A stretch of 64,000 bases of DNA from Subtercola vilae (GTDB lineage Bacteria > Actinomycetota > Actinomycetes > Actinomycetales > Microbacteriaceae): assembly GCF_004923255.1 (NCBI RefSeq), contig NZ_QYRT01000001.1:62001-126000 (forward strand), given 5' to 3'. The position numbers and the translations under genes are program-made. The notes below the pieces were generated by a model. It did not search any database. It worked only from the letters and a program-made list of their open reading frames with translations, and was not told the DNA's origin. Of the stretch, positions 1-9,773 are shown piece after piece. Numbering within the stretch: the stretch's first letter is position 1; the number at the start of each line of letters is the position of its first letter.

Positions 1-399
1 GCGAATGGTGAGTGCGTACGAGAGGTTGTTAATGTCTTCGCTGGTGGCCGCGAAGTGGGTGAGTTCGGCGATCTCGGTGAGACCCAGGTCGGCGAGGTGG
101 CGGCGTACAAGATACTCGACCGCCTTCACGTCGTGGCGGGTGGTGGCTTCGAGGCCGGCGAGCTCGTCGATCTCGGCCTGGCCGAACGACGAGCCGAGGC
201 TGCGGAGCTCACGGATCTGCTGCTCGGTCAACCGGTGTGACCCGAAGAGTTCGTGGTCGGTGAGGTAGAGCAGCCACTCGAGTTCGACGTGTACCCGGGC
301 ACGGTTGAGACCGGCTTCAGAGAGGTATTCGCCGAGACCGGTGACGGCGGCGCTGTACCGGCCATCGAGCGGGCTGAGGGGTTGGGGGGGAAGCGACAT
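1..399 (-). CDS. purB: Adenylosuccinate lyase, 5' part only
   Basis: Purine biosynthesis enzyme of the fumarase/aspartase superfamily. It removes fumarate from SAICAR and from adenylosuccinate in the cytoplasm. Only the first 133 residues are in the window; the rest lies beyond base 1. The start of the mature protein reads SPLDGRY, the hallmark N-terminus of the longer (E. coli-like) PurB form, followed by the conserved RVHVELEWL stretch and a TSEDINN motif near the window edge. The ATG at 399 lies 7 bases after the stop of the phosphatase gene, so the two are probably cotranscribed. The family call is firm; the missing C-terminus cannot be judged. Confidence 0.93.
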   Translation of the reverse strand, partial: MSLPPQPLSPLDGRYSAAVTGLGEYLSEAGLNRARVHVELEWLLYLTDHELFGSHRLTEQQIRELRSLGSSFGQAEIDELAGLEATTRHDVKAVEYLVRRHLADLGLTEIAELTHFAATSEDINNLSYALTIR

Positions 400-406
400 G
401 GGGGTT

Positions 407-949
407 CTAAGCTCCGGTTTGATGTTTGGCGGGAGTGTGCCGGAGCGCGGGCTCGAGCTGGGCAAAGAGGGCGACGCAGGCGCGTTCGATGGTGGCCAGC
501 ACCTCGTCGAACATGGCGGCGGTCGAGTAGTACGGGTCTGGTACGTCTGGCAGCCCGGCCGCCTCGGGATCGAAGCTCGACAGCAGGCGTATCTTCGACC
601 GGTCGGCGTCGTTCTGAGCCCAGTCGCGCACCACGCGTTCGTGACTGCGGTCGAGCACCACCACCAGGTCGAGGTCGGTGAACCAGTCGGGGTCGAACTG
701 CCGGGCACGGTGCACGTCGCCGGTGTAGCCGCGGCGTTCGAGCGACTCCACCGTGCGGGGGTCAGCCTTCTCACCCACGTGCCAGTCGCCGGTGCCGGCC
801 GACGACACGGCGATACGGTCGTCGAGGCCGCCGCGGTGCACAAGATCGTTCAGCACGACCTCGGCCATGGGCGAGCGGCAGATGTTGCCAGTGCACACCA
901 CGCAGACGCGAAAGACCCCGTCAGACAGAGGGGCGCGTTCGGCAGGCAT
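407..949 (-). CDS. Low-molecular-weight protein tyrosine phosphatase
   Basis: 180 residues, the normal size for this family, which hydrolyses phosphotyrosine in the cytoplasm. The P-loop CTGNICRS sits near the N-terminus, with nucleophile Cys19 and Arg25, and the general-acid DPY motif is at residues 138-140. It lies between a small membrane protein gene and purB on the same strand with short gaps (about 15 and 7 bases), which suggests one transcript. Its natural substrate cannot be told from the sequence; some family members act in cell-envelope polysaccharide control and others in arsenate reduction, and nothing nearby favours either. Confidence 0.9.
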   Translation of the reverse strand: MPAERAPLSDGVFRVCVVCTGNICRSPMAEVVLNDLVHRGGLDDRIAVSSAGTGDWHVGEKADPRTVESLERRGYTGDVHRARQFDPDWFTDLDLVVVLDRSHERVVRDWAQNDADRSKIRLLSSFDPEAAGLPDVPDPYYSTAAMFDEVLATIERACVALFAQLEPALRHTPAKHQTGA

Positions 950-964
950 GCGTCTATTCTCCCG

Positions 965-1360
965 TTAGTTGCGTCGACGGGCGAACGGCTTCAGAATGGC
1001 GCCGATGATGGCGCTCAGAATGGCCAGAACGAGCGCACCGAGCACCGCCCACCAGAAGCCATCGACCACGAGACCGAAGCCGAAGAGGCCGGTCACCCAG
1101 CTCGCCAACAGCAGCAGGATGGCGTTGATCACCAGCGAGATGAGACCGAGGGTGAGAATGTACAGCGGAAATGCCACCACGCGAATGGCTGTACCTATGA
1201 TGCCGTTCACGATGCCGAAGATGAGTGCGACGAACAGAAACGACAGCACAACGGCAAAGCCGTCGGGGGCATAGGGGTCGACCTTCACGCCCGAGACGAT
1301 GAGCGTGGTCAGCCAGAGCGCTACGGCGTTGGCGATGAGAGAGACGATGAATCTGCGCAT
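965..1360 (-). CDS. Phage holin IV / YvlD-like small membrane protein
   Basis: 131 residues with about four hydrophobic segments: one at the N-terminus after RRF, two adjacent ones in the middle (FAVVLSFLFVALIFGIVNG and the following stretch), and one near the C-terminus before a basic KPFARRRN tail. The pattern, with an FGIVNGIIG motif, matches the Phage_holin_4_2 / YvlD family, which despite its name is a widespread chromosomal membrane protein of unknown role. No lysis genes are nearby, so a phage function is unlikely. It is the first gene of a probable operon with the phosphatase and purB. Confidence 0.8.
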   Translation of the reverse strand: MRRFIVSLIANAVALWLTTLIVSGVKVDPYAPDGFAVVLSFLFVALIFGIVNGIIGTAIRVVAFPLYILTLGLISLVINAILLLLASWVTGLFGFGLVVDGFWWAVLGALVLAILSAIIGAILKPFARRRN

Positions 1361-1376
1361 GCGTCAACTATTGCAG

Positions 1377-2699
1377 TTATTGCAGGTCGGGCACCGACGA
1401 CGTATCTGTACCCAGCAGAAACTCGCGCGCCCGATCGCGGCCCGGGTTGGCGCGCAGGTCCTCGCCCAGTGCCGCGGCCGCTCGGGGGGCAGGGCCCGAC
1501 AGTACGGAGGCGACAGCCGCGCGCACATCGGCGGGGGTTGCGGTGTTGGGGTCGAGAGCGAAGCCGAGCCCTGCGGCTTCGACGGCGCGAGCCCCCGCGA
1601 ACTGGTCGGTCGAGAAGGGCAGCACGAGCATCGGTACTCCGGCGGTAGCGGCCTCGGTGACGGAGTTGTTGCCGCCGTGGGTCACGATGAGTGCCGAACG
1701 CTCGAGCAGGGTGACCTGGGGAAGGAATCCACGCAGCAACCACGTGCTCGGCACACCCGTGAACTGCGAGGGCGGGGTGCTGCCGGTGGCGAGGGCCACT
1801 CTGATGGGCAGGGGGGCGAGGGCATCCACCACCCGCTGCAGCACGTCGGTGCGCACCGAGAGAAAGCTGCCGAAGCTGACATAGACCACGGGGGTGTCAC
1901 TCTCGGCGAGCCACGCCTCGACGCGCGTATCGTGCGGTTCGTGGCGCACGGCCGAGCCGAGAAAGACGTGCGGTGAGAGCAGGGCCGTGCGTTCGGCGGG
2001 GTGCAGGGCCTCGGGGTAGTTGAGCAGCAGCAGGTCGCCGTGTTCGGCGAAGGCGTCTCGTGAGGGGGATGCGCCGGGGTCGAGTATGGCGAGGGCGGCG
2101 TTCCACTGGGCGGTGAAGGCGTCGCGAATGCTCTCGTTGAGAGCGCGCAGTTCGCCGAGTTCGTCTTGCCTGGGGGTGAAGGCGGTGGGCCAGAAGGGTG
2201 GGTGGCCGTAGACCTCGTCGCCGACGGGCAGGGCCACCGGATGCCCGAGCACCACATCGCCGTACGAAATACCCGCGGCATCGAGCCCCAGCCGCGCGCC
2301 GAACGCAAGGTGGTCGACCACGATCTGGTCGGGAGCGACCCTCTGCACCACAGCCTGCACATTCTTCGCTGTCTGCACAGGATTCCACAGCAGGTCGCTG
2401 CTGCGGGCGCTGGCCTGGAATCGTAGGGTCTCGACCATGCCGACACGCGTGGCGTCGAAGAAGCCCCGCAGCGCATCGTCTTCACCGGTCGGCTGGTCTT
2501 CAGCGCGAATGACGCCGGGATTCGAACCGCGCCCGAGCTGCAGGTTGACACGTGAGAAGCCGAATGCCTCGACGATCGACGCGGTCGCGGGGCCCGTGGC
2601 GACCACCACATCGTCGCCCGCCTCCTGCCACGCCGTTGCGAGTGTTGCCAGCGGCAGCAGGTGCGAGGCGTAGTCGGGGCTGATCACGAGCAGGGTCAC
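1377..2699 (-). CDS. GT1-family glycosyltransferase (MGT/UGT-like)
   Basis: 440 residues, two Rossmann domains (GT-B fold). The N-terminal SPDYASHLLPL segment is the usual acceptor-side start of macrolide and UDP-glucuronosyl-type transferases. The C-terminal nucleotide-sugar site is clear: GFLPQVTLLERS, then THGGNNSVTEA around residue 340, GVPMLVLP and TDQFAGARAVEAAG. Such enzymes transfer a sugar from a nucleotide donor to a small lipophilic acceptor. The ATG at 2699 overlaps the stop of the upstream GT4 gene by 4 bases (ATGA), so the two transferases are translationally coupled and probably act on one product. The acceptor is unknown. Confidence 0.87.
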   Translation of the reverse strand: MTLLVISPDYASHLLPLATLATAWQEAGDDVVVATGPATASIVEAFGFSRVNLQLGRGSNPGVIRAEDQPTGEDDALRGFFDATRVGMVETLRFQASARSSDLLWNPVQTAKNVQAVVQRVAPDQIVVDHLAFGARLGLDAAGISYGDVVLGHPVALPVGDEVYGHPPFWPTAFTPRQDELGELRALNESIRDAFTAQWNAALAILDPGASPSRDAFAEHGDLLLLNYPEALHPAERTALLSPHVFLGSAVRHEPHDTRVEAWLAESDTPVVYVSFGSFLSVRTDVLQRVVDALAPLPIRVALATGSTPPSQFTGVPSTWLLRGFLPQVTLLERSALIVTHGGNNSVTEAATAGVPMLVLPFSTDQFAGARAVEAAGLGFALDPNTATPADVRAAVASVLSGPAPRAAAALGEDLRANPGRDRAREFLLGTDTSSVPDLQ

Positions 2700-5041
2700 T
2701 GGGCGAACTCCGAGTGGTCAGATGCGGCGTCGCGACCGGTACGGCCGCCTGTACTACGTGCGCGACCCACGCGACCCGTGCGGTTGGCGCGCTCGGCCAC
2801 GCCGAGGTACACGCCGGTGAGGGCGTGGGCCATGGCTCCGATGGTGAAGTGCTCCCTGATCAGCGACTGCGCCCGATCGACGCGGGCGTCGTCATTTTCG
2901 AGCGCCGTATTGATGTGGGCCAGAGCGAGCGCATCGCGAAGGCCCTGGCGAATTCCGAGCGGCGAACGGGTGTCGACCAGAAAGCCGGTGATGCGGTTCT
3001 TCACGTACGTGGCGGGGCCGCCGCCGTCGGGTGCGACCACCACGAGTCCTGCTGCGAGGGCTTCGAGCAGAGCGATGCCGAACTCCTCTTTGAGGCTGCC
3101 GCAGACGTACACGCCGCGCTCGCCGATGAGCCCCGGGCGGCCGAATCGCACCGCCGCGAGCCAGCGCGACACCACGTCGTTCGGGCGGTGCCCGGCAAGA
3201 ATCAACCCGTCACGGGCTTCAGGATGCGCTGCGAGGGTCGCCTCGATGCGATCGAGTTGCCCCTGCTCATCGGCCGACGGGTCGTCGAGGTCGCCGCCCA
3301 CGAGTACGAGGTTGCTGCGCTTCACGAGAATGGGGTCGGCCGCCCACGCTTCGACAATGGTGGCCATGCCTTTGACGTGGTGCAGGCGCCCCACGCTGAG
3401 GGCGACGGGCAGCCCGTGGCGGTGCTTCGGCAGCGCGCCGACCAGAGCGTCGAGCTGGGCGAATGCGTTGCCCGTCGGCAGTTGCTGCGGGGTACTCGCG
3501 ACGGCGGTCGCCGAGTCGGAGCCAGTGTCGGCTCCGTGCGGCGCCGAACGCACGTGAAGCGCTGCACGCGCCTCGCGAAGGCCCGCCTCGATGACCGACA
3601 CGTCGATGCCCTCTGGCACGACCGTGTACTGCTCCGGCTCGGCGCCGATGTCGATCCCGAGCAGTTCGCTGAGGTCGCCGCTGAGGTCGGGGCGGGGAAA
3701 GAGCACGGTGTGGGCCGCTTGGCGGGCGAGCCGCTGAACGAGCCGGGTGCGAAACCAGTAGTGCTCGTGTTCATCGACCTCGCCGAACGAACGCCGGGTG
3801 AGGGCACCCGACATGTCAAGGGCGTGGATGACCGCGTGCGGGTCGGGCGCGAGAGTGAAGACCACGGGGATGTCGAGTCGTTCGGCCACCGCGGCCGCCG
3901 CCATACTGCCGACCTCCGCCATGCGCAGGTGCAGCACGTCGACAGGCCCGAGCGCCAACAGGGCCCGGCGGATTCCGCGTTCGGCGGCCACCCGGGTGGG
4001 CCAGGCGCTCGCGGTCGACCACGGGTCGCTGAGCAGGGGAATGGGAGCGAGAATGTGCCGTTCCGTCGTGTTCGACCCATAGTCGGGATCGGGCAGCACC
4101 GCGAGGGCTGCGGCAGCCGACCCGCGCGACATGGTGATCACGCGGGAGATTCCGGGTTCCGCGGCGAGGGCGTCGCCGAGGCGCACGAGCAGCGTGGCGA
4201 TACCGCCGTTGTCTCCCGCGCCGGCACGCGTGAGCCCTCTGTCGATGTCGGCGTGCAGAAAGAGCTGCGCCACCGTGAGGCCGCCCGAAGCATCGGCCGA
4301 GCGGGCAGCGCCCTCGCGGGCATCCGGGCCACCCGGCAGGCGTACCGGCGGGTTCAGCGACACCTCGATGTCGTAGGCCGCGAGCCGCGCCACGTCGCCC
4401 AGCTCACCCGGCAATTCGGCGAAGCGCTCAACTACATGGAGGGCTTCGTTGTCGATGTTGCGGTCACCGAGCGCCGCCATAGCTGCGATGCGAACGGGTA
4501 ACGCCTCGGCATCGTCGGTGGCGATGAAGCAGAGCGCTCGGCCCGCGACGCGCCCCGGAATCAGTCCGAGCGTCTCGGCAAGCCGAGCACGTGCTGCGGG
4601 TATCGACTGCCCCATCAGCGCGCCCTCGAGCGCGAGCGCCACATGATCGGGTGTCGACTGCGCCCACTGCTGCAGGGTGCGCTGGGCCAGGGCGCCGGTG
4701 AAACCGCCAGAAATGACGCCGGCCACGAGACGGGAGACTGCATCCAGACGGGGCAGCCGTGTCCAGAACGCCCAGGCGGCGTGCTCGCGGAGAAAGGCAC
4801 GGTCGCTCGAGAGCAGGTCTGAGAGAACCCGCTCAGCCTCGTCGTCGTAGACGCGGGCAAGGGCGTGCACGGCGGTGATGGCGGTGAGCGCGTCACTCTC
4901 ATCGTTGATGAGCTCGGTGAGCACGCTGACCGATTCGTGCCCGAAGCGGTCGACCGAATCGGCGAAGTCGTCGGCCGAGCGCAGTGCGTCGAGAATGAAA
5001 GGGGTCTGCCGCAGCTGCAGGAGGGAAGAGTGGATGCTCAT
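2696..5041 (-). CDS. HEAT-repeat and GT4 glycosyltransferase fusion
   Basis: 781 residues from the ATG at 5041. An open TTG extension to 5197 exists, but the ATG has a GAGG 9 bases upstream and is preferred. The first 260 residues or so are short alpha-helical pairs rich in Leu, Ala, Asp and Glu, typical of HEAT-like repeats. From about residue 300 a GT-B fold follows. Its donor domain has LSVGRLHHVKG, LVGGDLDDPS and EEFGIALLEALAAG (about residues 650-665, the GT4 E-x7-E type motif), then APDGGGPATYV. The layout resembles sucrose-phosphate-synthase-like transferases. It overlaps the downstream GT1 gene by 4 bases. Sugar donor and acceptor are not evident. Confidence 0.8.
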   Translation of the reverse strand: MSIHSSLLQLRQTPFILDALRSADDFADSVDRFGHESVSVLTELINDESDALTAITAVHALARVYDDEAERVLSDLLSSDRAFLREHAAWAFWTRLPRLDAVSRLVAGVISGGFTGALAQRTLQQWAQSTPDHVALALEGALMGQSIPAARARLAETLGLIPGRVAGRALCFIATDDAEALPVRIAAMAALGDRNIDNEALHVVERFAELPGELGDVARLAAYDIEVSLNPPVRLPGGPDAREGAARSADASGGLTVAQLFLHADIDRGLTRAGAGDNGGIATLLVRLGDALAAEPGISRVITMSRGSAAAALAVLPDPDYGSNTTERHILAPIPLLSDPWSTASAWPTRVAAERGIRRALLALGPVDVLHLRMAEVGSMAAAAVAERLDIPVVFTLAPDPHAVIHALDMSGALTRRSFGEVDEHEHYWFRTRLVQRLARQAAHTVLFPRPDLSGDLSELLGIDIGAEPEQYTVVPEGIDVSVIEAGLREARAALHVRSAPHGADTGSDSATAVASTPQQLPTGNAFAQLDALVGALPKHRHGLPVALSVGRLHHVKGMATIVEAWAADPILVKRSNLVLVGGDLDDPSADEQGQLDRIEATLAAHPEARDGLILAGHRPNDVVSRWLAAVRFGRPGLIGERGVYVCGSLKEEFGIALLEALAAGLVVVAPDGGGPATYVKNRITGFLVDTRSPLGIRQGLRDALALAHINTALENDDARVDRAQSLIREHFTIGAMAHALTGVYLGVAERANRTGRVGRARSTGGRTGRDAASDHSEFAQ

Positions 5042-5230
5042 GGTGCGGGGCCTCGTATCTGTACTGCGCGGCGCAGGCGCGCCATGGTGGCCCTCATCGC
5101 TGGTGCCTACGGTGTCTTCGGAGCAGAGCCCGGTACAGACAGGTACAGCTGATTCATTGGCCACACTAAGTGAATGCGATGTCGTGCTTATCGGCAATGC
5201 CTTGACTCCGCGCCGCCGACGTGTACAAGT

Positions 5231-6208
5231 TCACCGCGGCGTGAGCAGATATTCGGCTGTTGCAACGTCGGTGATGAGCACGTCGGCCCAGCCGCCCCGC
5301 AGGCAGGCCCGAATGGCCTCGTGTTTGCGGGTACCGCCGGCGATGGCGACCTTTCGCGGAACCGCCCGCAGCTCGGCGCTCGAGATGCCGAGCACCCGTT
5401 CGTGCAGTTCGGCGTCGACCAGGGTGCCGTCGGCGTCGAAGAATCGCAGGCACACATCGCCCACCGCCCCGGCGCGCCGCAGGGCATCCTGATCGGCCGC
5501 GGTGATGGCGTTACCCGAATTCTGCAGAAGCAGCGACGGCTCGAGACTGCCCACCCCCTCGAGAACCACCGTGAGGCTCGGCCACTCGGTGACGGCCTCG
5601 AGAATGTAGGGGTCGGCCAGCAGCGCATCGCGCACGGCGCTCGTCGAAACGACTCCCGGGGCAGGAAAGAACACGGCGTCGGCTCCCGTGACCCGAGCGA
5701 GGCGGTCGGTGAGGTGGGTGGCCTGAACCTGAACGGCCGGGTTGCCCACACCGCCGAGCACCTGCACGATGGTCTCGGCCGTGCGTGTGGTGCGGGGTGC
5801 CATGGCGTCGACCGTGGCCAGCAGGGTCGACGACCACGACGAGATGCCCACACGATCGCTGCCGGTGAGGGTGGTCTCGAGGTAGGCCGCGCCCGCACTG
5901 CCGAGGGCCTGCAGCAGGCCGCGGTCGTCGTCGGCCGCATCGACCACCACGACGTCGGCCAGAGAGTACCGGGCCTGCACGCCGTCTTCGAGCTCGGAGT
6001 GCACCCCGGCCGGCGGCACCACGATGGTGCGCACGATGCCGAGGGCCACGGCCTCTTTCAAGAACCGTGACACCCTCGACTGCGAGATGTGCAGCCGGGC
6101 TGCGATCTCGGGCTGCCTGACACCCTGCTCGTGGTAGAGCCTGGCGATCTTCGTCAGCAGCGACATGCGGTCGACGGGCAGTCGGCTGCTGGCGCGCTCG
6201 AATGACAT
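5231..6208 (-). CDS. SorC-family sugar-responsive transcriptional regulator
   Basis: 325 residues. An N-terminal helix-turn-helix (about residues 18-60) contains LLTKIARLYHEQGVRQPEIA followed by LHISQSRVSRFLKEA, a standard SorC/DeoR-type reading head. The remaining 260 residues form the SorC effector-binding domain, related to phosphosugar isomerases, with GVGNPAV and FPAPGV motifs. Family members sense a phosphorylated sugar intermediate. It is the last gene of the transketolase-kinase-isomerase operon, 40 bases after the isomerase, so it very likely controls that operon. A perfect 12-base palindrome at 10663-10674 upstream of the operon is a candidate binding site. Confidence 0.9.
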   Translation of the reverse strand: MSFERASSRLPVDRMSLLTKIARLYHEQGVRQPEIAARLHISQSRVSRFLKEAVALGIVRTIVVPPAGVHSELEDGVQARYSLADVVVVDAADDDRGLLQALGSAGAAYLETTLTGSDRVGISSWSSTLLATVDAMAPRTTRTAETIVQVLGGVGNPAVQVQATHLTDRLARVTGADAVFFPAPGVVSTSAVRDALLADPYILEAVTEWPSLTVVLEGVGSLEPSLLLQNSGNAITAADQDALRRAGAVGDVCLRFFDADGTLVDAELHERVLGISSAELRAVPRKVAIAGGTRKHEAIRACLRGGWADVLITDVATAEYLLTPR

Positions 6209-6248
6209 GCTGTTCAGCGTACGGCAGCCGGATGCCCGGCCCGGTGCC

Positions 6249-7244
6249 CTACGCGCTCTCGCCGTAACTCGAGAACAGTGCCTGCTGCGCGAGTGCCAGC
6301 GCGGTGAGCGAGTCGTGGTTGTCTTGAGCGGCCTGAATGGCGGCGAAGTCGAGTTTCTCGAGGCCCCGGTCGGCCGCCTTCAAGAAGTCGATCGCATGGT
6401 TCGCAGCCTGCACGCTGTCTTCGCGAAAAGGAAACTGGTCGAGCTGCCAGACGCCCTCCCAGTTGTTCTTACGAAGCGTATAGAAGAACTCGAACAGCTC
6501 GATGGGGTGCACGGTGCCGGCGACCATGTCGTCGTCCCACTGGCGCAGGTTGTCGTTCACGTCCATACCGAACAGGCGACCGTAGTCGATGGCGAGCTGG
6601 GCCGAGTCGGCGGGTGACTCGCCGCCGAACAGGGCGTGGCCGAAGTCGAGCAGAATGCCCACGTTCGGCAGGCCGATCTTCTCGATGCCGAGCAGGGTGC
6701 GGGAGACGGAGTCGAAGCTCATGTGCACGCGGGGTTCGCGTGGCTTGTACTCGATGACGAACTTCAGGTCGGGGTTCTCGCTGGCGAGCTGGCCCACGCC
6801 ATCGAGCGAGTTCTTCCAGAGCGCGCCGTGGTCGACCTGGAACGGGTAGTCCCAGCCGTCTTGGCCCGGCCACAGCTTCACGTAGTCGGCGCCGAAGAAG
6901 CGCACGACGTCGGCAGCCTCGTTGATCAGCTCGTTGGCGCGGCGGCGAACACCCGGGTCGGGGTTCGTGAAGGCGCCCTTCGCGAACTCGCGGGTGTACA
7001 TCTCTGGCGTGATGCCGATGACGCTCAGGTTGTTGCGATCGAGGGCTTCTTTGACCTGCTCGTTCGTGAACTCACCGCCGAAGAAAGGGTAGTTCAGGTC
7101 GACGACCGAGAGGTCGCGAACCTGGCCGGCGAGGTCGATGGCGTCGATGACGCTGCGCGGTTCGCCATAGCCGTCGGTGGCGTAGCGGTCGACGTAGGTA
7201 GCGAAATGCCAGATTCCGGCGCCGTAAACCTGCTTGTTGCTCAT
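6249..7244 (-). CDS. TIM-barrel sugar isomerase/epimerase, D-apiose isomerase candidate
   Basis: 331 residues of the xylose isomerase-like AP-endonuclease-2 TIM-barrel superfamily. Visible metal-site elements include [23 protein letters not shown] and [14 protein letters not shown], giving the Glu, Asp, His and Asp residues expected for a divalent metal centre. It overlaps the upstream FGGY kinase by 4 bases (ATGA), so product hand-off between the two is likely. In the published non-oxidative D-apiose route an enzyme of this type (ApsI) converts D-apiose to D-apulose. The gene neighbours here match that route, but the substrate is inferred from context only; another ketose or tetrulose cannot be excluded. 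Confidence 0.72.
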   Translation of the reverse strand: MSNKQVYGAGIWHFATYVDRYATDGYGEPRSVIDAIDLAGQVRDLSVVDLNYPFFGGEFTNEQVKEALDRNNLSVIGITPEMYTREFAKGAFTNPDPGVRRRANELINEAADVVRFFGADYVKLWPGQDGWDYPFQVDHGALWKNSLDGVGQLASENPDLKFVIEYKPREPRVHMSFDSVSRTLLGIEKIGLPNVGILLDFGHALFGGESPADSAQLAIDYGRLFGMDVNDNLRQWDDDMVAGTVHPIELFEFFYTLRKNNWEGVWQLDQFPFREDSVQAANHAIDFLKAADRGLEKLDFAAIQAAQDNHDSLTALALAQQALFSSYGESA

Positions 7245-8779
7245 GATGCGGTCTCTTTCTCGAAGGAGGTGAGGGAGGGAAGCCTGGTGCCACGGGCGGT
7301 CGCCACAGCGGCGAGCCAGCGCTCACGGCGGGTGCGGGCATCCGGCGCCGAAAGCTGGGGCTCGAACACGGTGCTGCCGCGGTCGAAGGCCCGCACGGTG
7401 TCGTCGCTCCAGACGCCGGCGACCGTGCCGGCGAGGTGCGCCGCGCCGAGGGCCGAGAGGCCGCTCACGGTGGGGCGCTCGACCCGGCGCTGGCTGAGGT
7501 CGGCGACGAGCTGGGCGAGAAAGTCGTTGGCGGCCGGGCCGCCGTCGATGAGAATCGTCTCGAAGCGCCCCGATTCTGCCGATTCGGCAGCGGCGAGCAC
7601 GTCTTCGATCTGCAGGGCGATCGACTCGACGGCGGCGAGGGCGAGGGATGCCCGGTCGGTGCCGAGGTCGAACCCCGTCATGACCGCTTTCGCCGACTCG
7701 TCCCACCAGGGTGCCCCGAGCCCCGCGAACGCGGGAACCAGATCGACGCCGGTCTCGGGCGATGCCGATGCCGATGCGGCGGCCGATTCGGCGAGGGCGA
7801 AGAGTTCGGGCGGGGTGACGCCGAGCAGCCCGGCGAGCCAGGTCGCCGTCGAACCGCTCGAGAGAATGTTGCCCTCGAAGGCCAGCGTCGTCTCTGGCGT
7901 GCACCAGGCGATGGTGGTGACCAGCCCGGCTTCGGCGTCCCGGCCCGGCGGGAGGAGGCCCATGATCGACGAACCGGTGCCGAGGGTGACCTTCACAGAA
8001 CCAGGGGTGCGCACGCCGTGGCCGTAGAGGGCCGCATGTGAGTCGCCGAGTACCGCGGCGAAGCGGGTGCCGGCCGGGAGCGACGGTACTGCAGTGACCA
8101 CCGCCGAGGGCTCTGACGATTCGGCGAGCCGCGGCAGCGCCCGGCGCGGAATGTCGAACAACGCCAGCAGCTCGTCGCTCCAGTCGAGCGTCTCGAGGTC
8201 GAGCAGCTGGGTGCGGCTGGCGTTGCCGAACTCGATGCGGTGTTCAGTGCCACCTGTGAGGCAGTACAAGAGGTACGAGTCGACGGTGCCGAGGGCTATC
8301 TCGCCGGCGTCGGAGCGCGAACGGTCGGGGTCGACCTGGTCGAGCAGCCACGAGAACTTCAGCGCAGAGAACATGGGGTCGAGGGGCAGCCCCGTGATGG
8401 CGCGCACGCGCGGGCCGTGGCCGGCCGCCGCGAGGGCCTGTGCTGCGGCAATGGTGCGCCGGTCTTGCCAGCCGAGCATCGGGCCGAGCGGTTCGCCCGT
8501 CGTGCGGCTCCACGCCACGGCCGATTCGCGCTGACTGCTCAGTGCGAGAGCGACGACGCGCGAGCCGAGCCCGGCGGAGGCCTGCTCGATGCCGGTGATG
8601 ACGCTGGCCAGAATGGCCCGGGCATCCTGCTGCACCCAACCGGGGTGCGGGTGTTGCTGATCGAGCGCGACAGAGCTCGAGCCGATCACTCGGCCCGCCT
8701 CGTCGACGGCGATGACTTTGGTTGAACTCGTTCCCTGGTCGACCGCAATGACCACGGGCGACCCGGAGTGGTCAGGCAT
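7241..8779 (-). CDS. FGGY-family carbohydrate kinase, apulose kinase candidate
   Basis: 512 residues from the ATG at 8779. A GTG at 8785 is also in frame, but a GGGAGG lies 9 bases before the ATG and too close to the GTG. The N-terminal ATP-binding DQGTSSTK motif, WQDRR, the [15 protein letters not shown] segment and a C-terminal [13 protein letters not shown] motif show a complete two-domain FGGY kinase of normal length. These phosphorylate sugars or polyols. Its start overlaps the transketolase C-half stop by 8 bases and its stop overlaps the isomerase. In the apiose route the kinase AplK makes D-apulose 4-phosphate. Specificity is inferred from the operon. Confidence 0.85.
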   Translation of the reverse strand: MPDHSGSPVVIAVDQGTSSTKVIAVDEAGRVIGSSSVALDQQHPHPGWVQQDARAILASVITGIEQASAGLGSRVVALALSSQRESAVAWSRTTGEPLGPMLGWQDRRTIAAAQALAAAGHGPRVRAITGLPLDPMFSALKFSWLLDQVDPDRSRSDAGEIALGTVDSYLLYCLTGGTEHRIEFGNASRTQLLDLETLDWSDELLALFDIPRRALPRLAESSEPSAVVTAVPSLPAGTRFAAVLGDSHAALYGHGVRTPGSVKVTLGTGSSIMGLLPPGRDAEAGLVTTIAWCTPETTLAFEGNILSSGSTATWLAGLLGVTPPELFALAESAAASASASPETGVDLVPAFAGLGAPWWDESAKAVMTGFDLGTDRASLALAAVESIALQIEDVLAAAESAESGRFETILIDGGPAANDFLAQLVADLSQRRVERPTVSGLSALGAAHLAGTVAGVWSDDTVRAFDRGSTVFEPQLSAPDARTRRERWLAAVATARGTRLPSLTSFEKETAS

Positions 8780-9773
8780 GGGCACGTGCCTCCCGGGCGG
8801 CGGTGACGAGGTGGGCAGAACTCAGACCGAAGTAGTTCAGCAGAAAATCTGTGCTTCCGGTAGGTGCGAACTCGGTCAGCCCCAGGATGCGCAGCGGAAC
8901 CCGGGCGCCGGCTTCGAGTTGCGACACCACGCTGGCCACGGCAGCACCGAGGCCGCCGGCGACGTTCGCCTCTTCGGCCGTGACGATGGCGCTCGTCTCG
9001 CGTGCGGCGGCGACGATGGCTTCGACGTCGAGTGGGGCGATGTACGACGCGTTCAGCACGCGGGCCTCGATGCCGCTCTCGGCGAGCACGGCGGCGGCTT
9101 CGATGGCACGGGAGACCAGAGTTCCGGTGACGATGAACGTCACGTCACGGCCCGCTCTGATCTGCTGAAAACGGCCGCGAACAAGCTCGGTGCCTTCGGG
9201 CGTCACGTCGGGCACCTTGTGCCGGCCCACCCGGATGAACGTGGGCCGCGGGCTCGCCACGGCAGCCCGCACGGCCTGGCGCGTCTGCAGCCGATCGGCC
9301 GGAACAATGATGTCGAGACCCGGGAGAGCGCGCAGCCACGACAGGTCTTCGACCGAGTGGTGTGTGGGGCCGAGTTCGCCGTACGCCATGCCTGGGCTCA
9401 TGCCGCAGAGAATGACGTTGTGCTGGCTGTAGGCCACGTCGGCCTTCACCTGCTCGAGCGAGCGACCGGTGAGAAACGGTGCCGCGGCGCAGACGAACGG
9501 AATCATGCCCGAGCTGGCGAGGCCCGCGCCGACGCCCACCATGTCTTGTTCGGCGATGCCGACGTTGATGAGGCGGCTCGGGAATTCGTCGCGGAAGGCC
9601 GTGAGGTTCGACGAACCGACCGAGTCGTTGCACACCGCGACGATACGCTCGTCGGTGCGCGCGAGCCGGATGAGCTCGTCGGCGAAGGCCGTGCGGTTGT
9701 CGTAGGTCGGGGCGGTCGGGTCGTTCGTGGCGCTTGGGGTGGTCGCGGCGGGCGCCGTGGTGTCGATGCTCAT
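8772..9773 (-). CDS. Transketolase C-terminal subunit (split transketolase)
   Basis: 333 residues, carrying the pyrimidine-binding and C-terminal domains of a transketolase. Seen are FPSRLINVGIAEQDMVGVGAG (the TPP-activating glutamate region), GPTHHSVEDLSWLRALPG, and the C-terminal ILGLTEFAPTGSTD segment. The ATG at 9773 overlaps the stop of the N-terminal subunit (ATGA), so the halves are made in register. Upstream in-frame sequence to 9830 belongs to the preceding gene's overlap and is not used. In the apiose pathway a two-subunit enzyme (AptA/AptB) moves a two-carbon unit from apulose 4-phosphate to glyceraldehyde 3-phosphate, giving dihydroxyacetone phosphate and xylulose 5-phosphate. A generic split transketolase is the alternative. 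Confidence 0.85.
   Translation of the reverse strand: MSIDTTAPAATTPSATNDPTAPTYDNRTAFADELIRLARTDERIVAVCNDSVGSSNLTAFRDEFPSRLINVGIAEQDMVGVGAGLASSGMIPFVCAAAPFLTGRSLEQVKADVAYSQHNVILCGMSPGMAYGELGPTHHSVEDLSWLRALPGLDIIVPADRLQTRQAVRAAVASPRPTFIRVGRHKVPDVTPEGTELVRGRFQQIRAGRDVTFIVTGTLVSRAIEAAAVLAESGIEARVLNASYIAPLDVEAIVAAARETSAIVTAEEANVAGGLGAAVASVVSQLEAGARVPLRILGLTEFAPTGSTDFLLNYFGLSSAHLVTAAREARAHA

Noticed and set aside
965-1360. Prophage remnant because of the holin-like protein
   Set aside because: No other phage gene is near, and this family is usually chromosomal.
2714-4501. 595-codon open frame on the plus strand
   Set aside because: It is antisense to the HEAT-GT4 gene, has no recognisable domain and shows the Arg/Ala/Gly/His bias of a GC-rich shadow frame.
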